A DNA stretch of 64,000 bases from Magnaporthiopsis rhizophila (GCA_003049465.1 PYSS01000102.1:62001-126000); one strand, 5' to 3'; shown: positions 1 to 10,460, numbered from the stretch's first letter. The notes: a model not told the origin generated them from the letters alone. Made by a program: numbers and translations.

Positions 1-1837
1 ACTTGCGGCGCTGGGCCGACGAGAAAGTCTGGTACTCGGGAGTGTCGAAGTCGGCGGCGCGCGCGAGCCCGCACCGGCTGTTGATGGCCACTTGCCGGTT
101 GGCCGCGCGCGCGGCGTTCCACCAGCGCGCCGCGAAGTCGGCCGTCCCGTTGGCCGCGCCGCAGTCGCACCACATGATGTCGGCGCCGTAGCCGTGCGCG
201 AGGATGTCCATCTGCGCCACCATGACGTCGGCGACGAAATCCGACACGGGCACGTGGCCCGTGTAGGGCTCCAGGGCGCCCGTGTATGGGTTCCGCGCCG
301 GGCCGCCGGGCCAGGACACGGTCGAGGGCACGAGCGTCTTGTTGAACTGGTCGAAGCCGTAGCGTGCGAAATCCGGGTTGAACCACTCCGGGAGCGAAAA
401 GTAGGCTCCCCGCTTCATGTCCGGGTGGTGCTCGGCCGCGGCGCTGAAGAGCTCGCCCAGCAGGTCCCGCCGCGGCCCGTGGTGGATCGAGGACCGGTTG
501 CTGGTCCCGCCCGCGTCGAAGATGGCGAAGCCGTCGTGGTGCTTGCTCGTGAGCACAAAGTACTTTGCGCCCGCGTCCGCCACGAGGTCCACGATGGCCT
601 TGGCGTCGAACTTCTCGGCCGTGAAGTCGGGGAACGTGTCGTCGTAGGCCCAGTCCTCGCCGAACGTGTCCCGCCGGTAGCCGTAAAAGTTGGACCGGTC
701 GCCCTGAGGGTGGTTCGTCGAGTACCACCAGAACCACTCGGCGTACGACTCGTAGGGCGACGAGTTGCCCCATCCGGTGACGGCGTAGGGACCCCAGTGC
801 AGGAAGATGCCGTACTTGGACTCGTCGAACCACTCTGGCGCCTCGTGCTTCTCCAAGCTCGACAAGTCGGACGTCCACTCGACCAACCCCACTTCGAGGC
901 CGCTGAAAGTGCTCGAGATCGTCCCGTTTTGGCCGCTAGCGACGAGCACCTTTACATCCGTCCTTGTCGCCCCGGCGGTGCTCGACAGCCTGTCGATTCC
1001 CACAGTAGCCATGATTTGATCGCCGGGGCAGAGTCGCTTGATGACGCCCGGGCGGGTGGTCGCGAAGCCGTCGCCCTCAAGCGTGATTGACAGCCCCTTC
1101 CCGACAACGCACTCAGACCCAGCATTGTTGACGGTAACCTCGGCAATCTGCGTGCCATTCCCGAACCACTTTTGCGTGGGCCGCACACTTTGCACACTCA
1201 GGGCAGAGCCCTTATAGACGGAGATGGCGAACACGTGCAGTCTGCTCTCGCTGGTATTTGTTGTTGACGGCAGAGTGATGGACGCGAGACGCTTGCCCGG
1301 GCTGAGGGACGCCGTGCGCTCAAAAATGTGGGACGTGTTGTAATTGATACCGTCGGCAGTGAACCGGCTGGGGAACACGATCTCGCCCCGATTTATCGTC
1401 AGAAGGTTGAACCACGAAAGCGTGCGCAGCTCATACAGCGACGTGCTACCGTCCGAGTACTCAAAAGTGACGTTCTTGGACACGCTAGCGAGCTCAAGAT
1501 CTCCAGCGACGAGAAAAGAGACGGAAAACGAGGGCGAGTCCACCGGCACGTCGATCTTCTGTCCTGCGCAGATGACATTGTCATTGGCCCCAGGACCGGT
1601 GTAGCCTGGGAACGAGTACTCGATCCCGGTCTGCTGCGAGATGTACGTCTTGCCGTCGAATCCCGGATCTGGATACGATTGGTTCAGCGCGTCAAAGGCG
1701 GCCTCGCCAGGAGATTTACCGAACGCCTTGTTGTTGAAGAGCCCGGCGAGGTCTAGTAGGGTGGATTTGGCGGACACGCCGGCAGTAGCCGAGACATACA
1801 GGGCGGCAGCCCTCAGCCCAATCCAATCAGGGCGCAT
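1..1837 (-). CDS. GH29 alpha-L-fucosidase, secreted, 3' end cut by the window edge
   Basis: A single open frame of 612 codons runs from ATG at 1837 off the left edge. The first ~23 residues (MRPDWIGLRAAALYVSATAG..) form a signal peptide, so the enzyme is expected outside the cell. After an N-terminal beta-rich region of about 290 residues comes the GH29 catalytic barrel. It contains KYGIFLHWGPYAV, TSKHHDGFAIFD, RGAYFSLPEWFNPDF and DIMWCDCGA; the first Asp of the last motif is the expected nucleophile. GH29 enzymes release terminal alpha-L-fucose from glycans such as xyloglucan or glycoproteins. The long N-terminal domain before the barrel resembles fungal FCO1-like enzymes (inference). No intron is needed. 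The C-terminal part lies outside the window. Family confidence is high; the substrate is unknown. Confidence 0.93.
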   Translation of the reverse strand, partial: MRPDWIGLRAAALYVSATAGVSAKSTLLDLAGLFNNKAFGKSPGEAAFDALNQSYPDPGFDGKTYISQQTGIEYSFPGYTGPGANDNVICAGQKIDVPVDSPSFSVSFLVAGDLELASVSKNVTFEYSDGSTSLYELRTLSWFNLLTINRGEIVFPSRFTADGINYNTSHIFERTASLSPGKRLASITLPSTTNTSESRLHVFAISVYKGSALSVQSVRPTQKWFGNGTQIAEVTVNNAGSECVVGKGLSITLEGDGFATTRPGVIKRLCPGDQIMATVGIDRLSSTAGATRTDVKVLVASGQNGTISSTFSGLEVGLVEWTSDLSSLEKHEAPEWFDESKYGIFLHWGPYAVTGWGNSSPYESYAEWFWWYSTNHPQGDRSNFYGYRRDTFGEDWAYDDTFPDFTAEKFDAKAIVDLVADAGAKYFVLTSKHHDGFAIFDAGGTSNRSSIHHGPRRDLLGELFSAAAEHHPDMKRGAYFSLPEWFNPDFARYGFDQFNKTLVPSTVSWPGGPARNPYTGALEPYTGHVPVSDFVADVMVAQMDILAHGYGADIMWCDCGAANGTADFAARWWNAARAANRQVAINSRCGLARAADFDTPEYQTFSSAQRRK

Positions 1838-2733
1838 ATTGCAGCGGTTGATATCGCTATTATATCACCTGGCAGCACGACTTCGGAGTGAGCCTGATCA
1901 CAGGTGCCTAGGAGAGAGCTGGGCGAGGGACATTTTGATCGCCAGCCACCCATCATATATCTCACCCTCAATCTCGAGGTTGCGGTAGCAACAGTCATGC
2001 GGGTCCTCTGCTGCTCGCTGCCTTGGGCGATGCGGGACCACGCAAAGTTTCCCCGACCGGCTCCGCCGGTGGCAGTCTGGAGCGGGGAAGCTGTCGTGAG
2101 GGGTTTCGGGGTCCAAGTCTGGGCAACCGTCCCGATCTGTCCCAGGATTCTGTCAACAGTTCCAAGTCTTCACTGGCCTGAGCAGCCTTATACTTCTCCC
2201 CGCCAACATCTCGAACGGCTGGTATATCCGGGGGCGCGTCCCGTTCAGAAATTCGGGCCAAAGATTGGATGTCTTGACGGGAAACAGACGACCCAGAGGT
2301 ATACGACTCGCAGAATCGAGGTACGGTCACATCGCCCGGGATTTACGGACACGATTTAGACCCCAAGTCGCGGCAAACATGCGGCAGGCAAGCGTTGGCT
2401 TTTTGCTTGGCGACTAGGACTCGCGCCGTGAAGGGTCCTCGCGACATCACGGCATCGCATTCCTCAGCGTGAGGCATTGCGACAGCTCACGCCGCGGATG
2501 CCAATCAGGGAGGACCGCGTCGAGTGTCATCAATAAGACCTTTAGGTACGTAGAGGACGACGTGCGCATGTTGCTGCCTGGCCGCGTTTACAGCAAACGG
2601 TATAGCAGGTAGCACGAGTACCGACCCACCCAGCCCGGGACGATTTGTGCTGGAGAGATCAGCGTCAAGAGCTCTGCCAGGCCGGCCTCGCACTCGTCCG
2701 GCGCGTCGGCAGCCAAGTAACTCCTCTCCAGAC
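1838..2733. other. Upstream region of the fucosidase gene plus decayed DNA
   Basis: No convincing gene is seen here. The first few hundred bases are the likely promoter of the minus-strand fucosidase. The rest belongs to the decayed block that extends to 6.2 kb. It includes one copy of the diverged element listed separately at 2478-2616. Confidence 0.5.
2478..2616 (+). repeat. Diverged repeat, copy A
   Basis: This stretch aligns with 5630-5765. They share ACAGCTCACGCCGC near the start, then GCGTCGAGTGTC, then an identical run of about 36 nt covering the GAGGACGACGTGCGCATG segment and its continuation through CTGCCTGGCCGCGTT. Between the blocks, most differences from copy B are transitions (C to T or G to A in copy A). 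Copy B follows the ankyrin remnant, so this is probably the tail of a second, more decayed gene copy. That gene history is inference. Confidence 0.6.
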
Positions 2734-2739
2734 TTACCA

Positions 2740-3800
2740 CCAGATGCCGACCTGGAGCCACGTCGTCACTCCACTCCCTGCTACGTCGGGACGGGATTCG
2801 CGTTCCCATCGAACCTTGAACAGCAGGACTTGACTAGACATGGTCCCAATGACGAGCATGCGGCCCTGCACGCGCCAGGAGTAGGGCTCTCCGGTGGGGC
2901 GAAAGCCTCGAGGGATGTGTATGAGGTCGCGGCCACTCCAGGCAATGGCTTTGTTGAGCATGCCAATTGGAGGCCAGCCTGGTGGAAGCTTCTGGTCCAG
3001 ACGAAAGGTTGGCGTCAGGGGTATCGCATCGGATCCGGAAAGGCCCCAGACAAAGGCGGCCTTGTCAATTGATGCCGTCACCCAGAAGACGGCCGTTGGG
3101 AGAGAACATCATGGACAGGACTTCAGACGTGTGCGACCGGTCGGCTTGCCGGAGCCAGGTGCCCGTGCGGCCGCGCCAAAGGAAGACGACGCCATCACAT
3201 GAGGCCGAAGCAGTGTTGCTGCCGTCTGGAGAGATGGCAACGCAGCTTGCCGGACCGCCATGCCCCCATCGTGGGCTTCCGCCGTCTCTTCTGGCCATTC
3301 GACCGCGCCCCCGACTTTTCCCACCGTATTATCGTCCCATATGCGTAAACTCCGGAACCCGCACGCGCACGCCACCAGTCTGCTGTGCGGAGCAAAGGCG
3401 GTCGTCAAAACCGACGATTTGTGGAAAAGAACAAGATGCGGACGAGTCCAGGTTCCGCGCGTCCCCAGCTCCCCAGCGATTTCCGTTTCCATATGGCGGC
3501 TGTGTCGTCGCTTGATCCGGCGGCTATATAGTGCCGTCGGAAGAGAACGAGACCGAGTTGACATAGTCCGTGTGATGATCCAGGACTCCCACGGTCGGGT
3601 GTGCCTCAAGCTCCCGGATGCGCGCTATTCTGTCGTCCGAAAAGGACACTAGAAATCTCGAATCGGGCGAAAAGTCAAGCCCGCCTATAATTGTAGAGTA
3701 CACGAGCTGCTTGGGACTTGGTATTCCCTCTGTGGGCTCTTCCTATTGGGCCGGGAACCCCTCCTCTTGTGACTCATCTCGTTTATTTTCAGGCTTTGGG
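2740..3800 (-). pseudogene. Broken WD40-repeat protein (NLR or HET-E-like C-terminal region)
   Basis: Several WD40 repeats can be read on the minus strand in different frames. GGLDFSPDSRFLVSFSDD followed by HTDYVNSVSFSSDGTI lies at about 3690-3530. SSVLTTAFAPHSRL and RSLRIWDDN follow at about 3410-3320. GPASCVAISPDG, VVFLWRGRTGTW and SEVLSMMFSPNGRLL lie at 3260-3080, then VTASIDKAAFVWG. The frame is lost between repeats: an extra G near 3077 splits NGRLL from VTASIDK, an in-frame TAG lies near 3741, and two more shifts are needed around 3520 and 3300. Such WD40 arrays are usual C-terminal sensors of fungal NACHT/STAND proteins, but no NACHT domain is visible. The gene is clearly dead; its original architecture is a guess. 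Confidence 0.75.
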
Positions 3801-4430
3801 AGCGCGTAACTGGCCTCGAGAGGGCTGACAGCCGGGATAGTTATCTGCGCTCCTGATGTAAAAGCGAGTAGCCTCCTAGAGCGCGATGAGGGCACCAAGC
3901 GACGGGCTCCGCGAAGGTGTGAGCGGCCCCAGACTTTCAGTCCAGGAGAAGAGCCTAAACAAGCCAATGTACCAGCCCATCTTGGACGTGACGGACATGA
4001 TTGGCGAGGTGACGGCGACGAGCTGAGCGCCGACCATCTCTGGCAACGACTGCGATAACATCTGTAAAGAAAAGCCGGCAAAACGAGCTTCCTGATTCAG
4101 GCGGGGGAGATTGAGAGGAGATTCTTGGACAGATCTCAATTGTGATAAAGATGATCTCCTATACGATGGACGCGTACGGCTGCTTCTGGGTCGCCGCACG
4201 CATCCCCCAGCCGAAAGATTGAAGGCTGGCGGCGGCGCTAGAGCTTTTGGTGGTGTCCGTTCCGCCGGCCCGGGCGTCCGTGAGCGTGATGTCGGCGACC
4301 TGACCAAAAGAGCCCTCCGCCAAGCGGCGGATGATAGGGGCATGAGCTACCGGGGGCTTCAGAGGCCTGGCTCGAGAGTGCGACCGCGTTCGGCTTTTGA
4401 CTCCAGACAGCCGAAAAGTGCCTGGTTGTA
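3801..4430. other. Decayed DNA between the WD40 and S8 remnants
   Basis: No gene can be assigned. On the minus strand an open stretch at 3876-4130 reads protein-like, with pieces such as QMLSQSLPEMVGAQLV and MGWYIGLFRLFSW, and may be an upstream part of the broken WD40 gene. I do not recognise it. The Asp and His catalytic blocks expected upstream of the S8 remnant were not found on the plus strand. Confidence 0.35.
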
Positions 4431-4433
4431 TAA

Positions 4434-5123
4434 TCGAAGGAGGTCAGGTTTGGTCTCCCATCCGCGGAAAAGGCGATCAAGCGGGCTGGGGAAGAGCGCG
4501 TCGACGTTATGTCAATGAGCTTCGTCATCGGCGAAGATACGCAACAGATGGAGGACCAGATCCGGGCAGCGGCAGATGCCGGCATTGTCATGACGTGCAT
4601 CGTACAAGATGAGGGTTCCAGGATCGCCGAAGCCTACCCCATACACCACAAGGGGCCAACCAGTGGCAACTTCCTGGTGCTGGCCGCGTGCGACAGGCAG
4701 GGGAGGCTCCTGCGGGAACAAGGTGCCCGTCGGCGCCGTCCCCTTTATCAAGGGCGAAGATGTCATCACAAGATCCATGGCCACGGCTCTCACCGCGGGC
4801 CTCTGCTCGCTGATATCACTTGCGACCGTCTGGCGCATCCGGGCAGGACCTACATCAATCACCCTCTCCTGAACCCCACGTGCCAGTTGCAAAGAGACCG
4901 AAAGGAGAAGCCCGCCCGTATGGATGTAGTGAAGGAGCATTTGAACTACATGCAGAACAGTAAGCACGTCGACCTTGATAAGTTTGGTGAAACCCTCGGC
5001 TTGGGCGACGGCGCCGCCGGCGTGCTAGACGACGAATCAACCGCGGAAAAGGTTCTGATCGAACATTTCGGCATGATGAGGGAGTATATTAAGAGTCTCT
5101 CGGCTTCAAGATTCCCAATCTAA
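4434..5123 (+). pseudogene. Subtilisin-like (peptidase S8) domain remnant with two frameshifts
   Basis: One frame reads AEKAIKRAGEERVDVMSMSF, IGEDTQQMEDQIRAAADAG and IVMTCIVQDEGSRIAEAYP, the central part of the S8 domain found in many fungal intracellular proteases and STAND proteins. The frame then shifts by one near 4720 into VPVGAVPFIKGEDVITRSM followed by ATALTAGLCSLI. This is the block that carries the catalytic Ser (here RSMATA instead of the usual GSSVATA). Near 4850 the first frame resumes with MDVVKEHLNYMQNSKHVD and LDKFGETLGLGDG to a stop at 5123. A TAA at 4431 closes the frame upstream, and the Asp and His blocks were not found. No simple intron restores both shifts, so this is a broken copy. 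Confidence 0.78.
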
Positions 5124-5529
5124 CAATTCTCCTTGTCTGCGGAGCCGTATGGCGAAAATGGCTGCTGTGGTATTGGAAGATATCAAGAACTCGGGTTCCG
5201 GCGCTGGCAGGGCCGCGGAGCGTCTGTCCTCAAAGGCACGTTAGTGCAACAGAGGAGTCGTCTGGGACATATCCATAGCTTTGGAACAGCAAAAACTGCC
5301 TCCCTATCCTACCGCCATTTTCCCACAGTAGCTAGAGATGGTGTGTATATCCGCCACATGTACATCGCAGTCAAAGGCTCAGAATGACGAACGAGGTGCC
5401 AGAAGCCAAGACAAGCCAAGAGAAATCGGACAACAGACCGGATGCTTCCGCTCGAGGCGGCCGACGCGGAAGAGCTCAGACTAGGGGGAACGGTGTGCGA
5501 CGCGCGACGGGACCCGTAACCACAGACGA

Positions 5530-5775
5530 GAAGGAGCCTAGACTACCGTCAGCGCCCCCGCAGCAGCAGCATATTTGGGCCGGATGGAGGCTGTCAAGTT
5601 TCCTCGTCGAGAAGGGCGCCGATGCAACATTGAAACAGCTCACGCCGCCGCAGGTGCTTGCCAGGGAGGCTCGCGTCGAGTGTCGTCAACAGGACGTATC
5701 GAGTGCGCGGAGGACGACGTGCGCATGTTGCTGCCTGGCCGCGTTCAGGGCAGCAGTATTCGGAGGAATTCGTAA
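5530..5775 (+). pseudogene. Ankyrin-repeat remnant with a frameshift
   Basis: A typical ankyrin half-repeat is visible but split over two frames. GRMEAVKF is read in one frame, and LVEKGADATLKQLTPPQVLA continues one nucleotide later, with an extra C near 5602. The tail in a third frame (RIECAEDDVRMLLPGR, stop near 5773) corresponds to copy B of the diverged repeat. It lies downstream of the S8 remnant on the same strand. It could be the ankyrin tail of the same ancestral gene, since S8 plus ankyrin proteins exist in fungi, or a separate gene. Confidence 0.6.
5630..5765 (+). repeat. Diverged repeat, copy B
   Basis: This is the partner of 2478-2616 in the same orientation, about 3.1 kb apart. 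It is the less mutated copy, because CpG- and CpA-type sites are retained where copy A has T or A. Confidence 0.6.
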
Positions 5776-6328
5776 GCCGTGTCAGCCGAGAGCCTCCTGT
5801 TTAAGGATCCTAGGCAAGTGGAGATGGGTCGAGGCGCGGCCAGCAACACGCGGCTCTGGGGATATCCACATCTTGCCCACGTATCGGTGGATGTCGTTCC
5901 AGCCTGACAGGCGAGCCCGCCAAATGATGGGCGAACGGGCCCGGAGCCTACTAGCCGGCCGAAGGAGATGTCGGAAGCCCGGAAATCGGGGCTTGCTTGG
6001 ATCTGGCGGCCAAAAAAAAAAAAACAAAGAAAAAAAAACCCCCCAGTGGACGGTTCTTCGTGGGTGGCCTCACACAAAGGCATCATCAGCCAGATCCGGC
6101 GAGCTGTCACATGGCATTTGCCAAGACGCAGGCCCGCGTGCGTCAGATTAGCTGCAGGCTGGAAAGGGATAAAAGACCGGCCACTGCCCTGCTCGCCTGG
6201 CATCCGAATCCATTCCTCTCGTTGCGATCTCTCCTTTGTTTACTCACGGCCGCGGCTGCTTTGCGCTCTGATTTTCCGGCAGACATAGTACCAGAACACC
6301 ACACGCGCAGATATCACACCTAAGCAAA
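5776..6328. other. Intergenic; promoter region of the GNAT gene
   Basis: No coding signal is seen. There is an A-rich run at 6012-6038. The sequence just before 6329 is pyrimidine-rich and ends in a favourable start context (AAAATG). Confidence 0.45.
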
Positions 6329-7103
6329 ATGTCCACCGCCCTTGCCATCACGCCGGCGACGGTGGCCGACGTGCCCGGGATCACCGATACTTTTCTCCAG
6401 GCCTTCGCCAGCGAAAGGATGGACGAGTTGCTCCCGCCCACGCCCGAAGTCCGAGCCTGGCTGGAAAGGGGCTACGAGAGCTTCGTCAGGGGCAAGGCTG
6501 GCAAGCACCAGTCGCGCTTTTTTGTTCTCCGCGACGAGGACGGTGCGTATTGTTTAGGGTTAGGGTGTGTGCTTGGCGACTGGCTAACTCTGGAGCTGAC
6601 TGGGTGTTGGCCATGGCAAAAGGGAAAACGGTGGTTGGTTACGCGTTGTACTGCATCATCGACGCGAAAGACGGCGGGCTTGAGCCGTGGGACAAGCGGT
6701 ACCCTCCGCTGGTGGCCGGCCTGGACGGCGAGAAGTTGGGTGGCTTCTTCACCATAATGGAGAACAATCACAGGAAGGTCATGGGCCAGGAGGGCCACAT
6801 CTGTGAGTACTCCAACTCTGCCATGGCTTGGCGTGCCGGCTGGCTTGCTTTTTGTTGACACACCCAGTCCTCGAGTCCATTGCCATATCCGAAAGGCTCC
6901 GAGGCAAGGGGCTTGCAGCAAAGATGCTGGAGTTGGGCAAGGAGTTGGCCGACGCTCTAGACTACCCGTCGTATCTGGACGCGACCAAGCTGGCTGTGAC
7001 CTTGTATGAGCGCGCTGGTTACATCGTCCAGGACACTGGTCTTCCTTCCAGAAGTGTCCCGATGAGGAGGCCCAAAAAGAGCGAGCGTGAAGCAAAGGCC
7101 TAG
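6329..7103 (+). CDS. GNAT-family N-acetyltransferase, three exons, 209 aa
   Basis: Exons are 6329-6542, 6623-6802 and 6868-7103. The introns (GTGCGT..AG and GTGAGT..CAG) join in frame to give DGKTVVGYALY and GHIFLESIAI. The protein starts with ITPATVADVPGITDTFLQAF, a GNAT-type first strand and helix. The acetyl-CoA binding motif is LESIAISERLRGKGLAAKML (R-x-x-G-K/G-L/A type), followed by DATKLAVTLYERAGY, the usual last motif. It is expected to transfer acetyl from acetyl-CoA to a small amine or protein. The substrate cannot be told from sequence. Intron 1 contains two TTAGGG units. The gene lies head-to-tail with TRM6. Confidence 0.85.
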
Positions 7104-7426
7104 GCTTCAGTGGGGAGAAGCTAGGTTGAACCCTTTCTAGTCGGTTATGGCGAGCGAGTTTCCTTATCCTGGGGGCAGGTAGCTGGCCGTTTACTCCGGT
7201 GATTGAATATCGAAAGAAGATGGGAAGCAAGATTAAACAGAGTTGACCCGTGATTGATGCAATGAGTCCTCCTCCAATGTTGCACCTTGACTCGCGCGAC
7301 CCGCCCTTCCCCACCACCCACGACCACAACCACCTGCTCACCACACGGCAAAAAAATGTTGACTCCGGCCTATGATCCGCGGTTCGTCGCCGCATCGCAG
7401 AGGTCTCGAATTCCAGAGACCGCACA
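7104..7426. other. Intergenic between the GNAT gene and TRM6
   Basis: About 320 bp holding the 3' end of the GNAT transcript and the TRM6 promoter. No other signal is seen. Confidence 0.5.
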
Positions 7427-9554
7427 ATGTATGAACGTATTGAGCCCAATGCCTGGGTGGCGCTAAGGCTGCCGTCCGACAGTCTCAAGGTTATGCAGGT
7501 TGTGCCAAACACGTAAGTTCCCGACCAGGAAAGAGGGAGTTTGCGCGCGCAGGCGCTCCTCGGACTTTTTTTTTTTTTTTTTTTTTTTTCGGGCAAAGCT
7601 AAAAGAGGGCTCGCTCAGGACGATATCACTAGGCAAATACGGCTCGTTCCCAAGCAACCTGATAATCCACCGCCCCTACCACGTCACGTTCGAGGTCCAA
7701 GACAAGCGTCCGGGCGAGACATTCAACCGGCTGCGAATCGTACCCCCCGCGGAGCTCTACGCCGATGTGCTGGCCGAAGAGGCCGCCGCCGCGTCGGCCC
7801 CCGATGGCGGCGCCGGGAAGGAGCTGGGTGACGGCGTGACGCTGCTCGCCGCCGACGAGGACGTCGAGTACAGCGTAGTCGACCCCAAGGGCGAGGTGGT
7901 GGCCCGCTCCAGTCGCGAACTGCTGGACGAGGACGCGCGCCAGACGCTCAGCTTCGAGGAGATCGAGGACCTCAAACGCGAGGGCGCAGGCGCCGGCAAG
8001 GAGCTCATCACGAAGCTGATGCTGCGCCACACGGCCCTGGACCTCAAGACGCAGTTCTCGCTCTCGAAGTACAAGCTGCTAAAGACGCGCAAGTACATCC
8101 GCCGCTTTGCCGTGGTGCCCTACGACCCAACCCAAATGGGCAACTACCTGCTCGAGGACAAAGACGCCGGCTCGAAAATCCTCGAGATGCGCGAGGAGAT
8201 GGTCGCTCTGGTCGGCTGCTGGGCCAATGTCCACTACGGCGGAGACGGCGTCGATGTGCTGCCCACGCCGCCGACCGAGGGCCAGTCCGAATACGACGAC
8301 ATGATCCTGAAGAAGTGGAGGGCGGGCAGTCTAAAAAAGCCGCTAGAAGAATCAGGGCGTTGGCTTGTGGTGGACGATACCGGCGGCCTCCTCGTGGCTG
8401 CTTTAGCCGAGAAGATGGGCATTCTCTACCCCAAAAGCGAGGAGGGCTTGGACGCTTTAGAAATAGCAGAGACACATACAAACGGGGTGAGCAGAGGCGA
8501 GAACAGCAAAACCGAAACTAGCGTCTCGAGCCACAACGACACCCCCCTGGACGATGCGATGGAGGTGGATCAACAAGAGACGGATATCGCAGCCGCAGGG
8601 CCGGGGACGAACGGAGAGAGGCAAAGCCAAGAAGAGGAGGGGCAAGCCAACGGCACTTGCAACTCGAGGGAGAAGAGCCGGCCAGCATGTCGACCGCCAG
8701 CGCGCAACAAGCGACCGCACGACTTCCACATCCCATACTCGGACACAAACACCATCACCGTCATCCACCCCAACTCGCAAGCGAACCTGTCGTACCTGAG
8801 ACAGTACGGCTATGACGGCACGAACCCGAACCACCCGCCGCACCCGCTGCTGTCGCACCTGATGGCCCTGACGTGGCTGCAGCTGCTCTCCCCGGAGGCC
8901 GACACGACGTACTCGTCGGCGCCCCCGGTCGTGCCGGCCGACGAGGTGGCGGGCTGGAAGGCGAACCGACGCGGCAACTACCACCGCAAGCGGCGGCGCT
9001 GGGCCCGCACCAGGCACATCGTCGACACGACGCGCGGCGGCAACTTCTCGGGCCTGGTGGTCGCCACGTCGATGGACCCCGTCTCGGTCCTGCGCCACGC
9101 CCTCCCGCTGCTGGCCGGCGGCGCCCCCGTCGCCGTCTACTCGCCCACGCTGGAGCCGCTCGCGCGCCTGGCCGACTGCTACAGCGTCGCGCGTCGCGCG
9201 GCCTGGACGGCGTGTGGAGATGGGGGCGGTGACGGCGGTGGCGACGGCGACGGCGGTGACGAAGAGGCGGCCCCGGAGGGTGGCTCCTCCAGCGGGGTCG
9301 CGACGCCGCGGCCTGGACTGGCGCGCCGCGAGGGCTCCGACGAGTTCCCCGTCAACCCGACGCTGCTGCTAGGCGTCTGCATCCAGACCAGCAGGGTGCG
9401 CAAGTGGCAGGTGCTGCCGAACCGGACGCACCCGGTCATGACGTCAAGGGGCGGCGCCGAGGGATACGTCCTCACAGGCTGGCGTGCGGTGCCGGTTGCG
9501 GGCAAGGTTGAGGCCAGAGGCAAGTTCCTCAAGAGGCAGAAGAGGGGAGATTGA
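7427..9554 (+). CDS. TRM6: tRNA (adenine58-N1)-methyltransferase non-catalytic subunit TRM6 (Gcd10 family), 673 aa
   Basis: Exon 1 (7427-7512) encodes MYERIEPNAWVALRLPSDSL and VMQVVPNT. After an intron with a GTAAGT donor and a CTCAG acceptor, exon 2 (7619-9554) continues in frame as TISLGKYGSFPSNLIIHRPY, the hallmark N-terminus of TRM6/GCD10. Further family motifs are QTLSFEEIEDLK, GKELITKLM, FSLSKYKLLKTRKYIRRF and a C-terminal domain with LVVATSMDPVSVLRHALPLL. With the catalytic TRM61 subunit it makes m1A58 in tRNAs, needed for stable initiator tRNA-Met in the nucleus. Low-complexity acidic and Gly/Asp-rich inserts at about residues 350-430 and 580-610 make it longer than the yeast protein. 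The intron holds a 24-nt T run before the acceptor. Confidence 0.93.
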
Positions 9555-9794
9555 AAAGGCGCCGACAATTATTTGGTATAGGTACATATTCCTAGATATC
9601 CCGCCTGGAATACGCATCGGGCGATGCATTGGGTAACCACGTTTGGAACTCATATCTTGGGTTGGTGTTTACATCGCTTTTTTTATTGACCGTGTAGATG
9701 TATATGCGCCCGCAATGTGCTTGTCCATCAAAAAAACCCGTTGCTTGTCACAAATCAGTCCACCATCACTACACCGTGGCATAGCACCACGCCA
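9555..9794. other. Convergent 3' region between TRM6 and ARPC3
   Basis: A short spacer in which both neighbouring transcripts end. No gene is seen. Confidence 0.5.
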
Positions 9795-10460
9795 TCACAG
9801 CGACTTGCCCATGAACTTGCGCTTGGTGAAGCTGAGCCACCACTTGCTCGGCTTCCCGTCACCGCCCTCCTCGTACACCCTGGCTAGTAATCTCGTGGCG
9901 AGCTCTTGTCGGACCTGGGCCATGTACTGACGCAGCTGCTCGCCGTCTTGCCTGTCGCGAGGGGGTTCGTACATCTGGGTTTGGGCGAGGTATATAGTCA
10001 GCATTTCATTACACACAAATACACGGTGTGTGCGGTGAGGCGAGCTCAAGGTGCGACGCACCTGATTCAGCGGAAAACCAGGATCGCCCGGGATGGCAAA
10101 GTTGAGGTCGAGGGCGATGTTGGTGACCTCCTTGGTGGCCTCCCTCAGCGAGGCGCCGGGCTTGATCTTGCCCAGGCAGTCGCTGACGAACCAGATGCCG
10201 TACACGAGCAGGCGGTCGGCGGGGCCCTGGATCTCAAAGTTGCGGAAAAAAGTGTTTGCGCGGAACAGCAGCAGCACCTCGTCCAGCGCGTCGTAGCTCT
10301 CGCTGTCGGGCTCGGGCGACTCGGCCGCGGGCAGGGGCGGGTTGGGAAAGGGGAGAGTGTAGGCCGGCCCGCGCGTCTTGGTGCGCAGCGGCAGGAGCGG
10401 GAAGTTGCCGATCAGCCGCTGCTCGGCGTCGGCGTTGAAGACGGAGTTGTAGGCCGGCAT
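9795..10460 (-). CDS. ARC18: Arp2/3 complex subunit 3 (p21-Arc, ARPC3), 192 aa
   Basis: Exon 1 is 10460-10062 and exon 2 is 9974-9795. The intron (GTGCGT..CCCAG) joins FPLNQ to MYEPPRDRQ in phase 0. The protein begins MPAYNSVFNADAEQRLIGNF and contains DALDEVLLLFRANTFFRNFE, ADRLLVYGIWFVSDCL and NIALDLNFAIPGDPGFPLN. These are diagnostic for ARPC3, a seven-subunit Arp2/3 complex member that nucleates branched actin for endocytosis. Length matches fungal ARC18 (about 180-190 aa). The upstream codons in the same frame are less likely used, because the family starts at MPAYNS. Confidence 0.95.
   Translation of the reverse strand: MPAYNSVFNADAEQRLIGNFPLLPLRTKTRGPAYTLPFPNPPLPAAESPEPDSESYDALDEVLLLFRANTFFRNFEIQGPADRLLVYGIWFVSDCLGKIKPGASLREATKEVTNIALDLNFAIPGDPGFPLNQVRRTLSSPHRTHRVFVCNEMLTIYLAQTQMYEPPRDRQDGEQLRQYMAQVRQELATRLLARVYEEGGDGKPSKWWLSFTKRKFMGKSL

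Noticed and set aside
92..1090. Long plus-strand frame over the fucosidase gene.
   Set aside because: It is the antisense shadow of the minus-strand GH29 frame, which carries the signal peptide and all family motifs.
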